DNA from: Myxococcus landrumus
GTDB taxonomy: Bacteria; Myxococcota; Myxococcia; Myxococcales; Myxococcaceae
Length of the DNA stretch: 64,000 bases
Direction: 5' to 3'
Assembly: GCF_017301635.1 (NCBI RefSeq)
Contig: NZ_CP071091.1
Coordinates: 4,476,001-4,540,000 of the forward strand
Position numbers and translations under genes: made by a program. Under the pieces are notes generated by a model. It was not told the origin of the DNA. It made no database searches and saw only the letters and a list, made by a program, of their open reading frames with translations. Below are positions 43,923-52,736 of this stretch, piece after piece; the stretch's first letter is position 1, and every line of letters starts with the position of its first letter.

Positions 43923-44723
43923 TCAGGTTTGTGTGCCACCCGGGCTCGCGAAACCTTCGCTGCGCACCTTGTCGGGCGTTGTGCCCGTCAACCGCCGGAA
44001 CATCGCGATGAAGGCCGAGGCACTGCTGTAACCCAGGTCGAACGCGATGGCCTCCACCGAGCGCCCCGCCTCCAACATGGCCAGGGCCTTGACGACCCGC
44101 AACCTCTGGCGCCAGTCGCTCAAGGACAGCCCCAGATGCTGCTGACAGCGTCGCTCCAATGTTCGCTCCGTGGTGTGCATCTTCTTCGCCCACAAGGCCA
44201 CCGAGCTGCCATCCGCCGGGTCCTTCTCCAACGCCGTCAGCACCGGGCCGAGCAGCGGGTCGTCCGACATGGGCAGATAGCTCCCTTGCGGCGGAGCCAG
44301 CGCGAGCTGGTCGATGAGCACGCGGAAGAGCCGGCGCTCATGACTGGTCCGGGGATGCGTCACACGATGACTCCGCAGGTGCTCGAGCAGCGCCTTGACC
44401 AGCGGATTCACCGCGAGCGCACACGTCGTCTTCGGCAACGTCCGGCACAGCTCCCGCGAGATGTAGAGCGAGCAGTGGCTGGCCTCGGAGCGGTTCATCC
44501 CCCGGTGCTCCACGTCGGGCGGCAGCCAGATGCCGTACTGAGGCGGCGACAGGTAGTGACTCCCCGAGAGCTTGAGCTCCATCACCCCGCTGAAGGCGTA
44601 GACGAACTCACCCCAGGGATGGCGATGGCGCGGATACGTCGCCGCCGTGGGCAGGCTCGCCGTCCGGAAGTACACGGGGTGTGGAAGCTTTGAGGTGAAG
44701 GGAACTTGCAACTGCTTCGCCAT
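43923..44723 (-). CDS. AraC-type regulator with cupin sensor (NimR-like)
   Basis: A 266-residue regulator. The N-terminal cupin starts with the HRHPWGEFVYAFSGVMEL metal/effector strand and YGIWLPPDVEH. The C-terminal half has the AraC double helix-turn-helix (SSVALWAKKMHTTERTLERR and VEAIAFDLGYSSASAFIAMF). The plan resembles NimR, the regulator of a drug exporter. It is divergent, with a 70-base gap, from a DMT-family exporter gene that it probably controls. Effector unknown. Confidence 0.9.
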   Translation of the reverse strand: MAKQLQVPFTSKLPHPVYFRTASLPTAATYPRHRHPWGEFVYAFSGVMELKLSGSHYLSPPQYGIWLPPDVEHRGMNRSEASHCSLYISRELCRTLPKTTCALAVNPLVKALLEHLRSHRVTHPRTSHERRLFRVLIDQLALAPPQGSYLPMSDDPLLGPVLTALEKDPADGSSVALWAKKMHTTERTLERRCQQHLGLSLSDWRQRLRVVKALAMLEAGRSVEAIAFDLGYSSASAFIAMFRRLTGTTPDKVRSEGFASPGGTQT

Positions 44724-44793
44724 GGCGGCTTCTCGGGATGGGTTGTCGGAATCTCGCTATATCAATCAGCCCCGCCATCCGCAGGATGACGGC

Positions 44794-45738
44794 ATGAGTT
44801 CCTCCCGGAAACCCACCGATGTCTTCGCGTTCGCGATGATGTTCCTGTTGTGCGCGACGTGGGGCACGCAGCAGGTGGCCGTCAAGCTGGCCGCTCCCCA
44901 CATCCCGACGCTGGTGCAGGTGTCCCTGCGCTCGGGCATCGGCGCGGTGCTCGTGGGGCTGCTGTGCTGGCTGCGAGGCGAGCGCTTCTCCTGGAGGGAC
45001 AGCACCTGGTGGCCCGGTCTGCTCTCAGGCGTGCTCTTCGCCGGAGAGTTCCTCTTCGTCGCGGAAGGGCTTCGTCACACCCACGCGTCGCACATGTCCG
45101 TCTTCCTCTACATCGCGCCCATCTTCTCCGCGCTGGGCCTGCACTGGTTCGTCCCCGCGGAGCGGCTGCGCCCGTTGCAGTGGATTGGCATTGGCGTGGC
45201 GTTCACCGGAATCCTGGTGGCCTTCGCGGGAGGCTGGCTTCAGGGAGGACTGAGCCGGGAGGTGCTGTGGGGTGACGCGCTGGGCGTGCTCGCGGCGCTG
45301 GCCTGGGGCGCGACCATCGTCGTGGTGCGAGTCTCCTCCCTGGCCGATGCCCCGCCGACGCAGACGCTGCTCTACCAGTTGGTGGGCGCCTTCGCGCTGC
45401 TGTTCCCCGTCGCGCTCCTCACGGGGCAGGTGGGGCAGGTCACCTTCGAGCGTGTGGCGTGGCTCAACCTGCTCTTCCAGGCCGTGGGGGTGTGCTTCAT
45501 CAGCTACCTGGTCTGGTTCTGGTTGCTGCGCCGCTACGTGGCCTCCGGCCTGTCGGTGTTCTCGTTCATGACGCCGCTGTTCGGCGTCACCGCGGGCGTG
45601 CTGGTGCTGAACGAGCGGGCGGATGCCTTCTTCGCCGGAGGCGCCGTGCTGGTGCTCACCGGAATCATCATCGTCAGCGCGTCGAGATTCTTGAAGCCCG
45701 GCCTCCGACGCGAGCCCAAGTCCGCCACGGCCTCCTGA
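44794..45738 (+). CDS. EamA/DMT-family transporter, full-size
   Basis: A 314-residue inner-membrane protein with ten predicted helices in two EamA repeats. Clear segments are MMFLLCATWGTQQVAVKLAA, GIGAVLVGLLCWLRGERF and, in the second half, GVLAALAWGATIVVVRVSSL and FMTPLFGVTAGVLVLNERAD. It probably exports a small metabolite or drug. It is divergent from a NimR-like AraC regulator. ATG 44794 follows AGGA. Confidence 0.9.
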   Translation: MSSSRKPTDVFAFAMMFLLCATWGTQQVAVKLAAPHIPTLVQVSLRSGIGAVLVGLLCWLRGERFSWRDSTWWPGLLSGVLFAGEFLFVAEGLRHTHASHMSVFLYIAPIFSALGLHWFVPAERLRPLQWIGIGVAFTGILVAFAGGWLQGGLSREVLWGDALGVLAALAWGATIVVVRVSSLADAPPTQTLLYQLVGAFALLFPVALLTGQVGQVTFERVAWLNLLFQAVGVCFISYLVWFWLLRRYVASGLSVFSFMTPLFGVTAGVLVLNERADAFFAGGAVLVLTGIIIVSASRFLKPGLRREPKSATAS

Positions 45739-46040
45739 GCCGCGCGAACCTCCTCTCGGTGTAACCGACTCCTCCCGAGTGTAACGGCGCCCATCACGGT
45801 TCGACGCGACGCATCCCCGAGGTTCCAGGGGCTTGCGCGTCCTGTTGCATGGCCTCGCGGTTGCTTGTTGCCCACGACGGAGGACCGACGCGTTCGCGCG
45901 GAGGTCCTCCGTGGAAGGCATTCAGGCAGCCTCGGGGCAAGTGCCGCCGCCCGAGCTGTAAGAGGCGACGGGCTGCTGCGTGAACCGCGGTGAACGACAG
46001 CGCTCGGAGCCGCCCAGCGGCCTCTGGAGGAGACGTCGCC
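45739..46040. other. Intergenic stretch of 302 bases
   Basis: No coding frame with myxobacterial codon use is seen here. Near its left end two similar short tracts occur (CTCGGTGTAACCG, then CTCCCGAGTGTAACGG), which may be remnants of a duplicated operator. Nothing else could be supported. Confidence 0.5.
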
Positions 46041-46643
46041 GTGAGCTTGCGCCGTGATGTGGTGGGAGGACTGGCCGTGGTGGGCGCGCTGACGCTCATC
46101 CTCGCCGTGGGTGGAGGGCTGTATGGCTTGAGGCTGTTGAACCACGGGTTCTCCGCCCTGGAGGCCCCCTCCGCGCTCGAGGCCCGCGTGGCTCGCGCGG
46201 CGCGTGCCTTCAGCATGCCCTCGGGCGCGCGGGAGCAGAAGAATCCCCTGGAGCCTCTTCCTCCGAAGATGCTCTCCGAAGCGAGAGCCCACTGGGCGGA
46301 CCACTGCGCCGTCTGCCACGCGGCGGATGGCAGCGGGCAGACGCCCATCGGGAAGGGGCTCTACCCCCCCGCTCCCGACATGCGCGCCGCCGCGACGCAA
46401 GGGCTGAGCGACGGCGAGCTGTATTGGATCATCCAGAACGGCATCCGGCTGACGGGCATGCCCGCGTGGGGACAGCTCCATGACGGCACGCGCAACCGCG
46501 ACAGCTGGGCCCTCGTCTCGCTCATCCGCACGTTGCCCGGGCTCAGCCCGGAGGCGCTCGATGAAATCAAGGCCGGCCTTCCTGTCTCGCGACACGAGCT
46601 CAACGAACAACGCGCCGAGGACGCCTTCCTCGAAGGACCGTAG
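46041..46643 (+). CDS. Membrane-anchored monohaem cytochrome c
   Basis: A 200-residue protein with one N-terminal anchor (VVGGLAVVGALTLILAVGGG) and a single haem motif CAVCHAADG near residue 91, then PDMRAAATQGLSDGELYWII and a possible axial methionine in LTGMPAWGQ. This is a typical small class I cytochrome c. GTG 46041 is chosen over GTG 45990 because GGAGGAG lies 8 bases before it and no ribosome site precedes the other. It is followed by a small exported protein gene 21 bases later and may share its transcript. Confidence 0.85.
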   Translation: MSLRRDVVGGLAVVGALTLILAVGGGLYGLRLLNHGFSALEAPSALEARVARAARAFSMPSGAREQKNPLEPLPPKMLSEARAHWADHCAVCHAADGSGQTPIGKGLYPPAPDMRAAATQGLSDGELYWIIQNGIRLTGMPAWGQLHDGTRNRDSWALVSLIRTLPGLSPEALDEIKAGLPVSRHELNEQRAEDAFLEGP

Positions 46644-46664
46644 TCCCACCGAAGGAGACCCATC

Positions 46665-47060
46665 ATGAAGACCTCATTGTTTTCGTCCCGCTTCACCCCC
46701 GCCGCCCTGCTCGCCCTCACGCTCCTGGCTCCGGCCATGGCGCTGGCCCACGGCAAGGACGGTGTCCACGTCATGGGCACGGTGAAGGAGGTGAAGCAAG
46801 GCACGCTCGTGGTAGAGACCAGCGAGAAGCAGCAGGAGGAAGTGATGACGGACGCGAGCACCCGCTACGAGAAGAGCGGCGCGGACGTCACGGCGGCGGA
46901 CCTCAAGACGGGCGAGCGGGTGGTCGTCCACGGCATGAAGATGAAGAACGGTCAGGTCCATGCGCAGTTGGTGAAGTTCGGCAAGCCGAAGGCGGATGCG
47001 AAGGGTGCACAGCCCGCTCCGGCCGCGGGTGGACATGACCATGGACACGCGGGTCACTGA
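46665..47060 (+). CDS. Exported DUF5666-like small protein with His-rich tail
   Basis: A 131-residue protein with a signal peptide ending MALAHG. The mature part (DGVHVMGTVKEVKQGTLVVE, later LKTGERVVVHGMKMKNGQVH) has the small barrel pattern of DUF5666 proteins. The tail GGHDHGHAGH may bind metal. Its last 26 bases overlap the following AraC gene. A role in copper or other metal handling is a guess based on the His-rich end and the neighbouring cytochrome. Confidence 0.8.
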   Translation: MKTSLFSSRFTPAALLALTLLAPAMALAHGKDGVHVMGTVKEVKQGTLVVETSEKQQEEVMTDASTRYEKSGADVTAADLKTGERVVVHGMKMKNGQVHAQLVKFGKPKADAKGAQPAPAAGGHDHGHAGH

Positions 47061-47856
47061 GCCCACGACCTGGAATGGCCGCTTGTTCATGGGCACCGGG
47101 ACCCTGCTCTACTGGGGCCCGGTGCGCGCCACCGCGCCCCACGCGCACCATGCCTTCCAGGTGATGGCGAGCCTCGACCAGCCGCTCCACCTCCGAGGCA
47201 CGCGGCGAGACGGCGCGGTGGAGGGCCAGGCCGCGGTGATTCCTCCCGATGCCCTTCACGAAGTCACGGCGCCGAGCCCCTCGGTGCTGCTGCTCTACCT
47301 CGACCCGGATGGACTGGTGGGGCGGCGGTTGCGCCGGGCGCTTGGCGCCACGGGCGAGGCCGTGGACTGGATGCACGCGGGCACGCCGCTGTTGCCCGTG
47401 ACACCACGAGCCGCGCCCGAGACATGGGCTCAAGCACGACAGCTCGCCCAGTCCTTCGTCGATGCGCTGGCCAGCCCCGAGGCGCGTCCACAGGTCCTCC
47501 ATCCCGCCGTGCAGCGGGCCGTGCGCTTCGTGGCGGCGAACCTGGAGGGAGACATCCGGCTGGGCGCCGTGGCGGAGCATGCGGAGATATCTCCCGGGAG
47601 GCTCACGCACCTGCTCCCCGAGCACGTGGGACTCCCGCTGCGCCCCTATGTCGCGTGGCTCCGGCTCCAGCGCGCCGTCGCCCGGCTCCGCGAGGGCGCG
47701 ACGTTGACGGAGTCCGCCCACCACGCGGGCTTCACGGATGGCGCGCACCTCACGCGCATCTTCCGCCGCATGTTCGGCATCCGGCCCTCCGACATCATGG
47801 GCCGCGCGGAGTGGGTGCTGCCCACGCCCACGGACGACGACGCGCTCGCGAAGTAG
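47035..47856 (+). CDS. AraC-family transcriptional regulator
   Basis: A 273-residue regulator. A cupin-like N-terminal domain (HAHHAFQVMASLDQPLHLRG, AAVIPPDALHEV) is followed by an AraC double helix-turn-helix (IRLGAVAEHAEISPGRLTHL and LTESAHHAGFTDGAHLTRIF). The start ATG 47035 lies inside the end of the preceding gene (26 bases of overlap); ATG 47041 is an alternative. Target unknown. Confidence 0.88.
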   Translation: MTMDTRVTEPTTWNGRLFMGTGTLLYWGPVRATAPHAHHAFQVMASLDQPLHLRGTRRDGAVEGQAAVIPPDALHEVTAPSPSVLLLYLDPDGLVGRRLRRALGATGEAVDWMHAGTPLLPVTPRAAPETWAQARQLAQSFVDALASPEARPQVLHPAVQRAVRFVAANLEGDIRLGAVAEHAEISPGRLTHLLPEHVGLPLRPYVAWLRLQRAVARLREGATLTESAHHAGFTDGAHLTRIFRRMFGIRPSDIMGRAEWVLPTPTDDDALAK

Positions 47857-47889
47857 CCAGTTCGTCCAATCCAGGAGGCGCGCGGAGAG

Positions 47890-48759
47890 GTGACGCTCCC
47901 GGGCATGCGCTCACACCCCTTCTCGTATCTCCCCTACCCGCTCATCTTCTTCGGAGGCACGGCCGCGCTGGTGGCGGGCCTGAGCCAGGGACTCTCCTAC
48001 TGGCGCGTGGGGCCTCCCATCCTGTTGCTCGCGGCGCTGCTCGTCCTCGCGCTCGAGCGGTGGTTCCCTCACGCGGAGGTCTGGCGGAAGGACCACGACG
48101 GAGACACCGCGACGGACCTCCTCCACGTGACGGGCAACCTGGCGCTCAGCCAGGTCTCCCTCCTGCTGTACACCGGAGTGACATCGCTCACGGGAGGCGC
48201 GCTGTCGTGGTGGCCTCGCGACTGGCCCTTCTGGGCGCAGTTCCTCCTGGGGACCGCCCTCCTCGACCTGGGCCTCTATGCCATCCATCGCGCGAGCCAC
48301 CACGTGCCCTGGCTGTGGCGGCTGCACGCCATCCATCACAGCCCCCGCCGCGTGTACTGGCTCAATGGACAGCGCAGGCACCTGATTCATGAGGCGCTGG
48401 AGGGCGCACCGGGGCTGCTGGTGCTGGGGCTGCTCGGGGCGCCGCCCGCCGTGGTCGCGTGTGCCCTGGCCACCGTGACGTTGCACCTGATGTTCCAGCA
48501 CGGAAACATCGCCTACCGCGCGGGCTTCCTCCGCCATGTCTTCGCCGTGGCCGAGCTGCATCGCTGGCACCACCAGCGGCTGTACGCGGACGTGCAAGGC
48601 AACTACGGCGGCATCCTGTCCGTGTGGGACCGGCTCTTCGGCACCGCGCTGCCGCAGAAGGGCGAGGCCCCGCTCGATGTGGGGATGGATGACGAGCCCA
48701 CGCTCCCCACCGACTACGTGGGACAGCTCACCTGGCCCTTCCGGAGACGGCGCGGGTGA
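47890..48759 (+). CDS. Fatty acid hydroxylase / sterol desaturase superfamily membrane protein
   Basis: A 289-residue membrane protein with the His-box pattern of di-iron fatty acid hydroxylases: HRASHH near residue 136, HAIHHSPRR, and a late HRWHHQR. Four or more hydrophobic segments surround these. GTG 47890 is chosen because AGGAGG lies 11 bases ahead; ATG 47905 is also possible. It hydroxylates or desaturates a membrane lipid; the substrate is unknown. It lies 33 bases after the AraC regulator on the same strand. Confidence 0.85.
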   Translation: MTLPGMRSHPFSYLPYPLIFFGGTAALVAGLSQGLSYWRVGPPILLLAALLVLALERWFPHAEVWRKDHDGDTATDLLHVTGNLALSQVSLLLYTGVTSLTGGALSWWPRDWPFWAQFLLGTALLDLGLYAIHRASHHVPWLWRLHAIHHSPRRVYWLNGQRRHLIHEALEGAPGLLVLGLLGAPPAVVACALATVTLHLMFQHGNIAYRAGFLRHVFAVAELHRWHHQRLYADVQGNYGGILSVWDRLFGTALPQKGEAPLDVGMDDEPTLPTDYVGQLTWPFRRRRG

Positions 48760-48841
48760 ATCAGGTTCGGCACCGTGGGGCGAGACGCCTGCCCTCCATT
48801 TCGTGGGACAGTGCCCGGCGCCTTCCGACTGGAGACCGCCG

Positions 48842-49756
48842 TTGACGAACCGCCTCGACCCCCGCCGACTCGAGACCTTCCGCGTGGTGGCGACCACGGG
48901 GCAGGTGTCCGCGGCGTCCCGGTTGCTGCACCTGTCCCAGCCCGCCGTCACCGCCCAGGTCCGACAGTTGGAGCGCGAATGCGGCCAGCCCCTGCTGGTG
49001 CGGACGGCCCGGGGCGTTCGCCTCAACGAGGCCGGGCAGCGGCTGCTCGCCTATGCCCAGCGGCACCATCAACTCCTGGAGGAGGCCGCGCTCGCGGTGG
49101 CGGGTGAGGATGTCCTGAAGGGTGAGCTCGTGCTGGCCGCGAGCACCACGCTGGCCAGCTACGTCGTCCCGGACCTCCTGGCGTCCTTCCTGCGCATGCA
49201 CCGGGGACTGCAGGTCCGCCTGGAGGTGGGCAACTCCGAGCAGGTGCTCGGCTGGGTGGGCGAAGGCCGCGCGCCGTTGGGACTCGTGGAGGGGCACGCT
49301 CGCGCCGCGGGCCTCCGCCTGGAGCACTACCTGGACGACGAGCTGCTGCCCGTCGTCGCCACCCATGCGCCGAAGGAGCTCCTCCAGGTGCGCACCCTCG
49401 ACATGTTCCAGACGGTGCCGCTGCTCTGGCGCGAGGTGGGGTCAGGCACTCGCGCCGTGCTGGAGCGCGCGCTGAAGCGGGCCGGTGTGCGACGCGGGCC
49501 CCAGGCGGGAGACCTCCAGCTCGGCGGCACCGAGACCATCAAGGGCGCGGTGGCCGCGGGGTTGGGCGTGGGCTTCCTCTCTCGCTGGAGCATCCAGGCG
49601 GAGCTGAGCTCGGGGCGCTTCCGGGTCCTCCCCCTGCCCGACCTTCGGGTGCGGCGGACCTTCTCCTGGGTGCTGCCCGTGGATGCGCCCGCTGGCATCG
49701 CGGGCCACTTCCTGCGCCATGCGCGCACGACGCCGCCCACGCTGAGCCACTCCTGA
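48842..49756 (+). CDS. LysR-type transcriptional regulator 1
   Basis: A 304-residue regulator. The N-terminal helix-turn-helix (LETFRVVATTGQVSAASRLL, then QPAVTAQVRQLE) and the effector domain (ELVLAASTTLASYVVPDLLA, later ETIKGAVAAGLGVGFLSRW) are typical. The start is TTG 48842, 7 bases after GGAG; no ATG or GTG in frame fits better. It is convergent with the YeiH-type transporter gene. YeiH-type transporters are often next to a LysR regulator, but here a second LysR gene lies on the other side. Confidence 0.88.
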   Translation: MTNRLDPRRLETFRVVATTGQVSAASRLLHLSQPAVTAQVRQLERECGQPLLVRTARGVRLNEAGQRLLAYAQRHHQLLEEAALAVAGEDVLKGELVLAASTTLASYVVPDLLASFLRMHRGLQVRLEVGNSEQVLGWVGEGRAPLGLVEGHARAAGLRLEHYLDDELLPVVATHAPKELLQVRTLDMFQTVPLLWREVGSGTRAVLERALKRAGVRRGPQAGDLQLGGTETIKGAVAAGLGVGFLSRWSIQAELSSGRFRVLPLPDLRVRRTFSWVLPVDAPAGIAGHFLRHARTTPPTLSHS

Positions 49757-49768
49757 GGGCCTGGGCCC

Positions 49769-50776
49769 TCACGTGATGACGTGGAGGACAATCGCGCCCA
49801 GGCTCAAGCCCGCCATGCAGAGCCACAGGACGATGCCCTGGGCCAGCGGCTTGAGGCCCACCGAGCGCAGCGCCTGTCGCGAGAAGCCCGCGCCAATGAG
49901 GAACAGCGTCAGCACGAGGACACGCTGGGACACGTGGGTCACCACCAGACCCGCGGGCCGGAGCGGAGGCACCCACGTCACCAGGGCCGCCACGGCGAGG
50001 AAGCCGAGGATGAACCACGGCCTGCGCGCGGGCGTCTGCTCCTGTCCTTGCTCGGGTGAGCGTCCTGTCCGCCGGAGCCAGAAGCCCATGGCCAACGTCA
50101 GCGGGACAATCCACAGCGCACGCGCCAGCTTCACCGTGGTGGCCACCTCCAGCGCCTCAGGCCCGTACCTCATGGCCGCGCCCACCACGGAGCTGGTGTC
50201 ATGGATGGCCAGCGCGCTCCACAGGCCGAACTGGCGCGCATCCAGTCCCACTGCGTGCCCCACCACGGGGAAGACGAAGAGCGCCACGGCGTTGAGCAGG
50301 AACACCGTCCCCAGCGCGATGGACACGTCCTCCTCGCGAGGGCGCAGCACGGGCACCGCCGCCGCGATGGCGCTGCCTCCGCAGATGGCCGTGCCGATGC
50401 TGATGAGCAGCCCCGCGCCACGCGACACGCGGAGCCACCGTGCCAGCAGCGTTCCCAGCGTCAGACACGCGGTGATACCCACCACCGTGTAGAGCACACC
50501 GCGCGCGCCCTCCTCGGCCACCACGCGCAGGTCCATGCCCGCGCCCAGGCCCACCACCGAGAGCGACAGCAGCACATGCGTGGCACGACGGGTGAGCGCC
50601 GCATACGGGTTGCCCACGCTCAGGGCCACCAGCATTCCGGCGACCAGGGCGACGGCCGTGGACACCCCCGGCAAGAGGCTCACGAGTGCGCCCAGGGGGA
50701 CGAGCAAGCGCCCGAGGGTCAGCGCGGTGTCGCGCAAGGAGCGAGGAGCATCGGGCCGTATGGAGGTCGCGGACAT
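49769..50776 (-). CDS. YeiH/UPF0324-family membrane transporter
   Basis: A 335-residue membrane protein with about ten helices (LGRLLVPLGALVSLLPGVST first, SLGAIVLHVIT last). The motif GTAICGGSAIAAAVPVL and the segment ALAIHDTSSVVGAA mark the conserved YeiH/UPF0324 family, putative anion or sulfite exporters. It is convergent with one LysR gene and divergent from another; the intergenic T-N11-A site favours control by the divergent one. Confidence 0.9.
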   Translation of the reverse strand: MSATSIRPDAPRSLRDTALTLGRLLVPLGALVSLLPGVSTAVALVAGMLVALSVGNPYAALTRRATHVLLSLSVVGLGAGMDLRVVAEEGARGVLYTVVGITACLTLGTLLARWLRVSRGAGLLISIGTAICGGSAIAAAVPVLRPREEDVSIALGTVFLLNAVALFVFPVVGHAVGLDARQFGLWSALAIHDTSSVVGAAMRYGPEALEVATTVKLARALWIVPLTLAMGFWLRRTGRSPEQGQEQTPARRPWFILGFLAVAALVTWVPPLRPAGLVVTHVSQRVLVLTLFLIGAGFSRQALRSVGLKPLAQGIVLWLCMAGLSLGAIVLHVIT

Positions 50777-50827
50777 GTCTCTTCAGTGCCCGCCGAGGCA
50801 TCCAACGACCAGTCGCAAGACCTGATG

Positions 50828-50850
50828 AGCCATCCGAAAATCGGATGGCT
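50828..50850. promoter_or_regulatory. T-N11-A palindrome, probable LysR operator
   Basis: AGCCATCCGA (50828-50837) and TCGGATGGCT (50841-50850) are perfect 10-base arms around AAA. The inner ATCCGAAAATCGGAT fits the LysR-type T-N11-A rule. It lies 52 bases upstream of the yeiH-like start and about 440 bases from the divergent LysR gene, so it is a likely binding site for that regulator. Confidence 0.6.
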
Positions 50851-50892
50851 GGGGGAGCCAGCTCGAGCCGTTCCTGGCCATCATGATGCCCC

Positions 50893-51310
50893 CCGCCGCG
50901 AGAGCGGATGAGCCCTCCGTGGACTCGATGACCGGGACAACAGGCCCGCGCCATGCCTCGCCCTCACGCAGCACTCCCGCCGCAAGAGTTGATACCCCTC
51001 CGTGGATTCGCTGCATGGAACAGCACGCTCGAGCCATGCCTCGCCCTCACGCAGCACTCCCGCCGCAAGAGTTGATACCCCTCCGTGGATTCGCTGCATG
51101 GAACAGCACGCTCGCGCCATGCCTCGCCCTTGCGAAGCTCCCCCGTCGCGAGAGCGGATGGGTCCACCGTGGACTCGATGACCGGGACAACGAGCCCGCG
51201 TCATGCCTGGCCCTCACGATGCGCTCCCGCCACATGAACTGCTGAGTCCCCCGTGGATGGGATGGCCGAGACGGTAAGCTCGGGCCATGTCCGGCCATCA
51301 CGAAGCACTC
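50893..51310 (+). repeat. Degenerate 83-bp tandem repeat, five units, running into a LysR start codon
   Basis: Five units of 82-85 bases start near 50893, 50977, 51060, 51142 and 51227. Units 2 and 3 are almost identical; the others are degenerate. Each unit contains a version of CCATGCCTCGCCCTCACG, and in the last unit this becomes the true start of the LysR gene (ATG 51287). The repeat therefore seems to be made of copies of that gene's own 5' end. A partial unit may precede the first. Confidence 0.85.
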
Positions 51311-52195
51311 TGGACGCTGTGGGAAGTGAGCCGCGCGGGGACCCATGCCGCCGCCGCCGCGCGCCTGGGCATCACCGCCTCCGCCGTGGGCCAGCAGCTC
51401 AAGGCGCTGGAGCAGCGAGTGGGCGCCGCGTTGTTCGAGCGCGTCGGAAGAGGCGCCCGGCTCACCGCCGCTGGAGCCGCCCTGGTCGCGAAGCTCGGCG
51501 AGCACCTGCCCGCGCTGAATGCCGCGCTCGAGGAAGCTGCCGAGGCCCAGCGCGCCGTGCGCGGAGAGGTGAGCCTCGCGGGCCCCTGGCCCTTCTTCCG
51601 GTACTGGCTCCGCCCGCGCCTGCCGAGCCTCCTGGAGCGCCACCCCGAACTTCAGCTGGAGGTCCGCTTCGATGTGCCCAGCCGCGTCGCACGGCGGCTC
51701 CTCGATGGAGAGCTGGACCTGGGCATCATGGGCCTCCTTCCCGACGCGCCGGGCCTGGAGGTCCACCCCGTGGCTCAGGAGCGGTTCGTGGCGGTGGCCT
51801 CACACGCCTATCTCAAGCGATGGGGAACCCCGAAGAGCGCGCGCGACTTCGCGACCCATCGCTTCATCGCCTTCGACTCCGACCTGGCGATGCTCGGCCC
51901 GTGGTGGCGCTCGGCCTTCGGTCCCAAGGAGCCACTCCCCTCGCACGTGGTGTGCCGCATCGCCAACCTGGACGAGATGCTGGCGCTCACCGAGGCGGGC
52001 GTGGGCATGACGGTGCTGCCGGACTATCTGGTCGCGCCCGCGCTGAAGGATGGACGCGTGGTGAGCCTCACTCCCGAGCCCATCCGGCGCTCGGCACGGC
52101 AACCCTTCGGCACCCTGTATGTGGCGTGGCGCCGGACAGCCGCCCCCACGGCGCGCTTCCTCGCCGTTCGCGACTGGCTGCTGGGCACACCCTGA
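51287..52195 (+). CDS. LysR-type transcriptional regulator 2, divergent from the YeiH-type gene
   Basis: A 302-residue regulator. Helix-turn-helix residues are in EALWTLWEVSRAGTHAAAAA and ITASAVGQQLKALEQRVGAA; the effector domain has EVRFDVPSRVARRLLDGELD and later TEAGVGMTVLPDYLVAPAL. The start codon lies inside the last unit of an 83-bp repeat, which is unusual, but the reading frame is clean and full length. It probably binds the T-N11-A palindrome and controls the divergent transporter. Confidence 0.9.
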   Translation: MSGHHEALWTLWEVSRAGTHAAAAARLGITASAVGQQLKALEQRVGAALFERVGRGARLTAAGAALVAKLGEHLPALNAALEEAAEAQRAVRGEVSLAGPWPFFRYWLRPRLPSLLERHPELQLEVRFDVPSRVARRLLDGELDLGIMGLLPDAPGLEVHPVAQERFVAVASHAYLKRWGTPKSARDFATHRFIAFDSDLAMLGPWWRSAFGPKEPLPSHVVCRIANLDEMLALTEAGVGMTVLPDYLVAPALKDGRVVSLTPEPIRRSARQPFGTLYVAWRRTAAPTARFLAVRDWLLGTP

Positions 52196-52260
52196 TTCAC
52201 GAACCCGCGCGAGGACACTGCTCCCGCGCGGGCCCACGCCCCCCAGGGTCCCCGGTCAGC

Positions 52261-52503
52261 CTACTTGTCCGACGTATCGCACTCGTCGTTCCCGCAGGCC
52301 GACTCGCAATCACACAGCTTCTTGTTGCAGCTCTCGGTGCAAGCCAGGAACCCCGGCTCGTTCCCGCCGCCGCACGCATTGACGCACGTGCTGTGTTTGC
52401 TCGAACAGGTGGTCGACTCCTCCGCGGAGCACTTGTCCTTTCCGCAAGCAGGGGTCAGCAGCAGGAGCGAAAGCGATGCACACACGAAAGCCAGCGTCTT
52501 CAT
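52261..52503 (-). CDS. Small Cys-rich lipoprotein
   Basis: An 80-residue protein with a lipoprotein signal (LSLLLLTPACGKD, Cys 20). The mature part contains about 10 further cysteines in regular spacing (CSAEESTTCSSKHSTCVNAC, then CTESCNKKLCDCESACGNDE), likely disulfide-bonded or metal-binding. ATG 52503 follows GGGAG; the longer open frame upstream is not conserved-looking. Function unknown. Confidence 0.75.
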   Translation of the reverse strand: MKTLAFVCASLSLLLLTPACGKDKCSAEESTTCSSKHSTCVNACGGGNEPGFLACTESCNKKLCDCESACGNDECDTSDK

Positions 52504-52736
52504 GACGAAGCAACTCCCTTGAGACAGAGCACCATGAGTGGTGAGGCACTCGCGTGGGACGGTGTGCCCCAGCGCGTGCGGCCCTCCACCAGTGCACACC
52601 CCATGCCCCTCACCGCGCGCCAAGCCAACGCGCGTCTCCTTCGCCTCTTCTCGCGGACTTGGTGCGCGCCCCTGGCCCACGGTTGTCTCCTGGCAGGGGA
52701 CAACTGTCCTGGCTCAAGACACCCGGCACGTGCCCA

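Noticed and set aside
50881..51204. Minus-strand frames with repeated MARACC and IHGG motifs
   Set aside because: They are only translations of the 83-bp repeat; unit length variation breaks the frame and no ribosome site is present.
50893..51310. CRISPR array
   Set aside because: The units are adjacent and degenerate with no unique spacers between identical repeats, and no cas genes are near.
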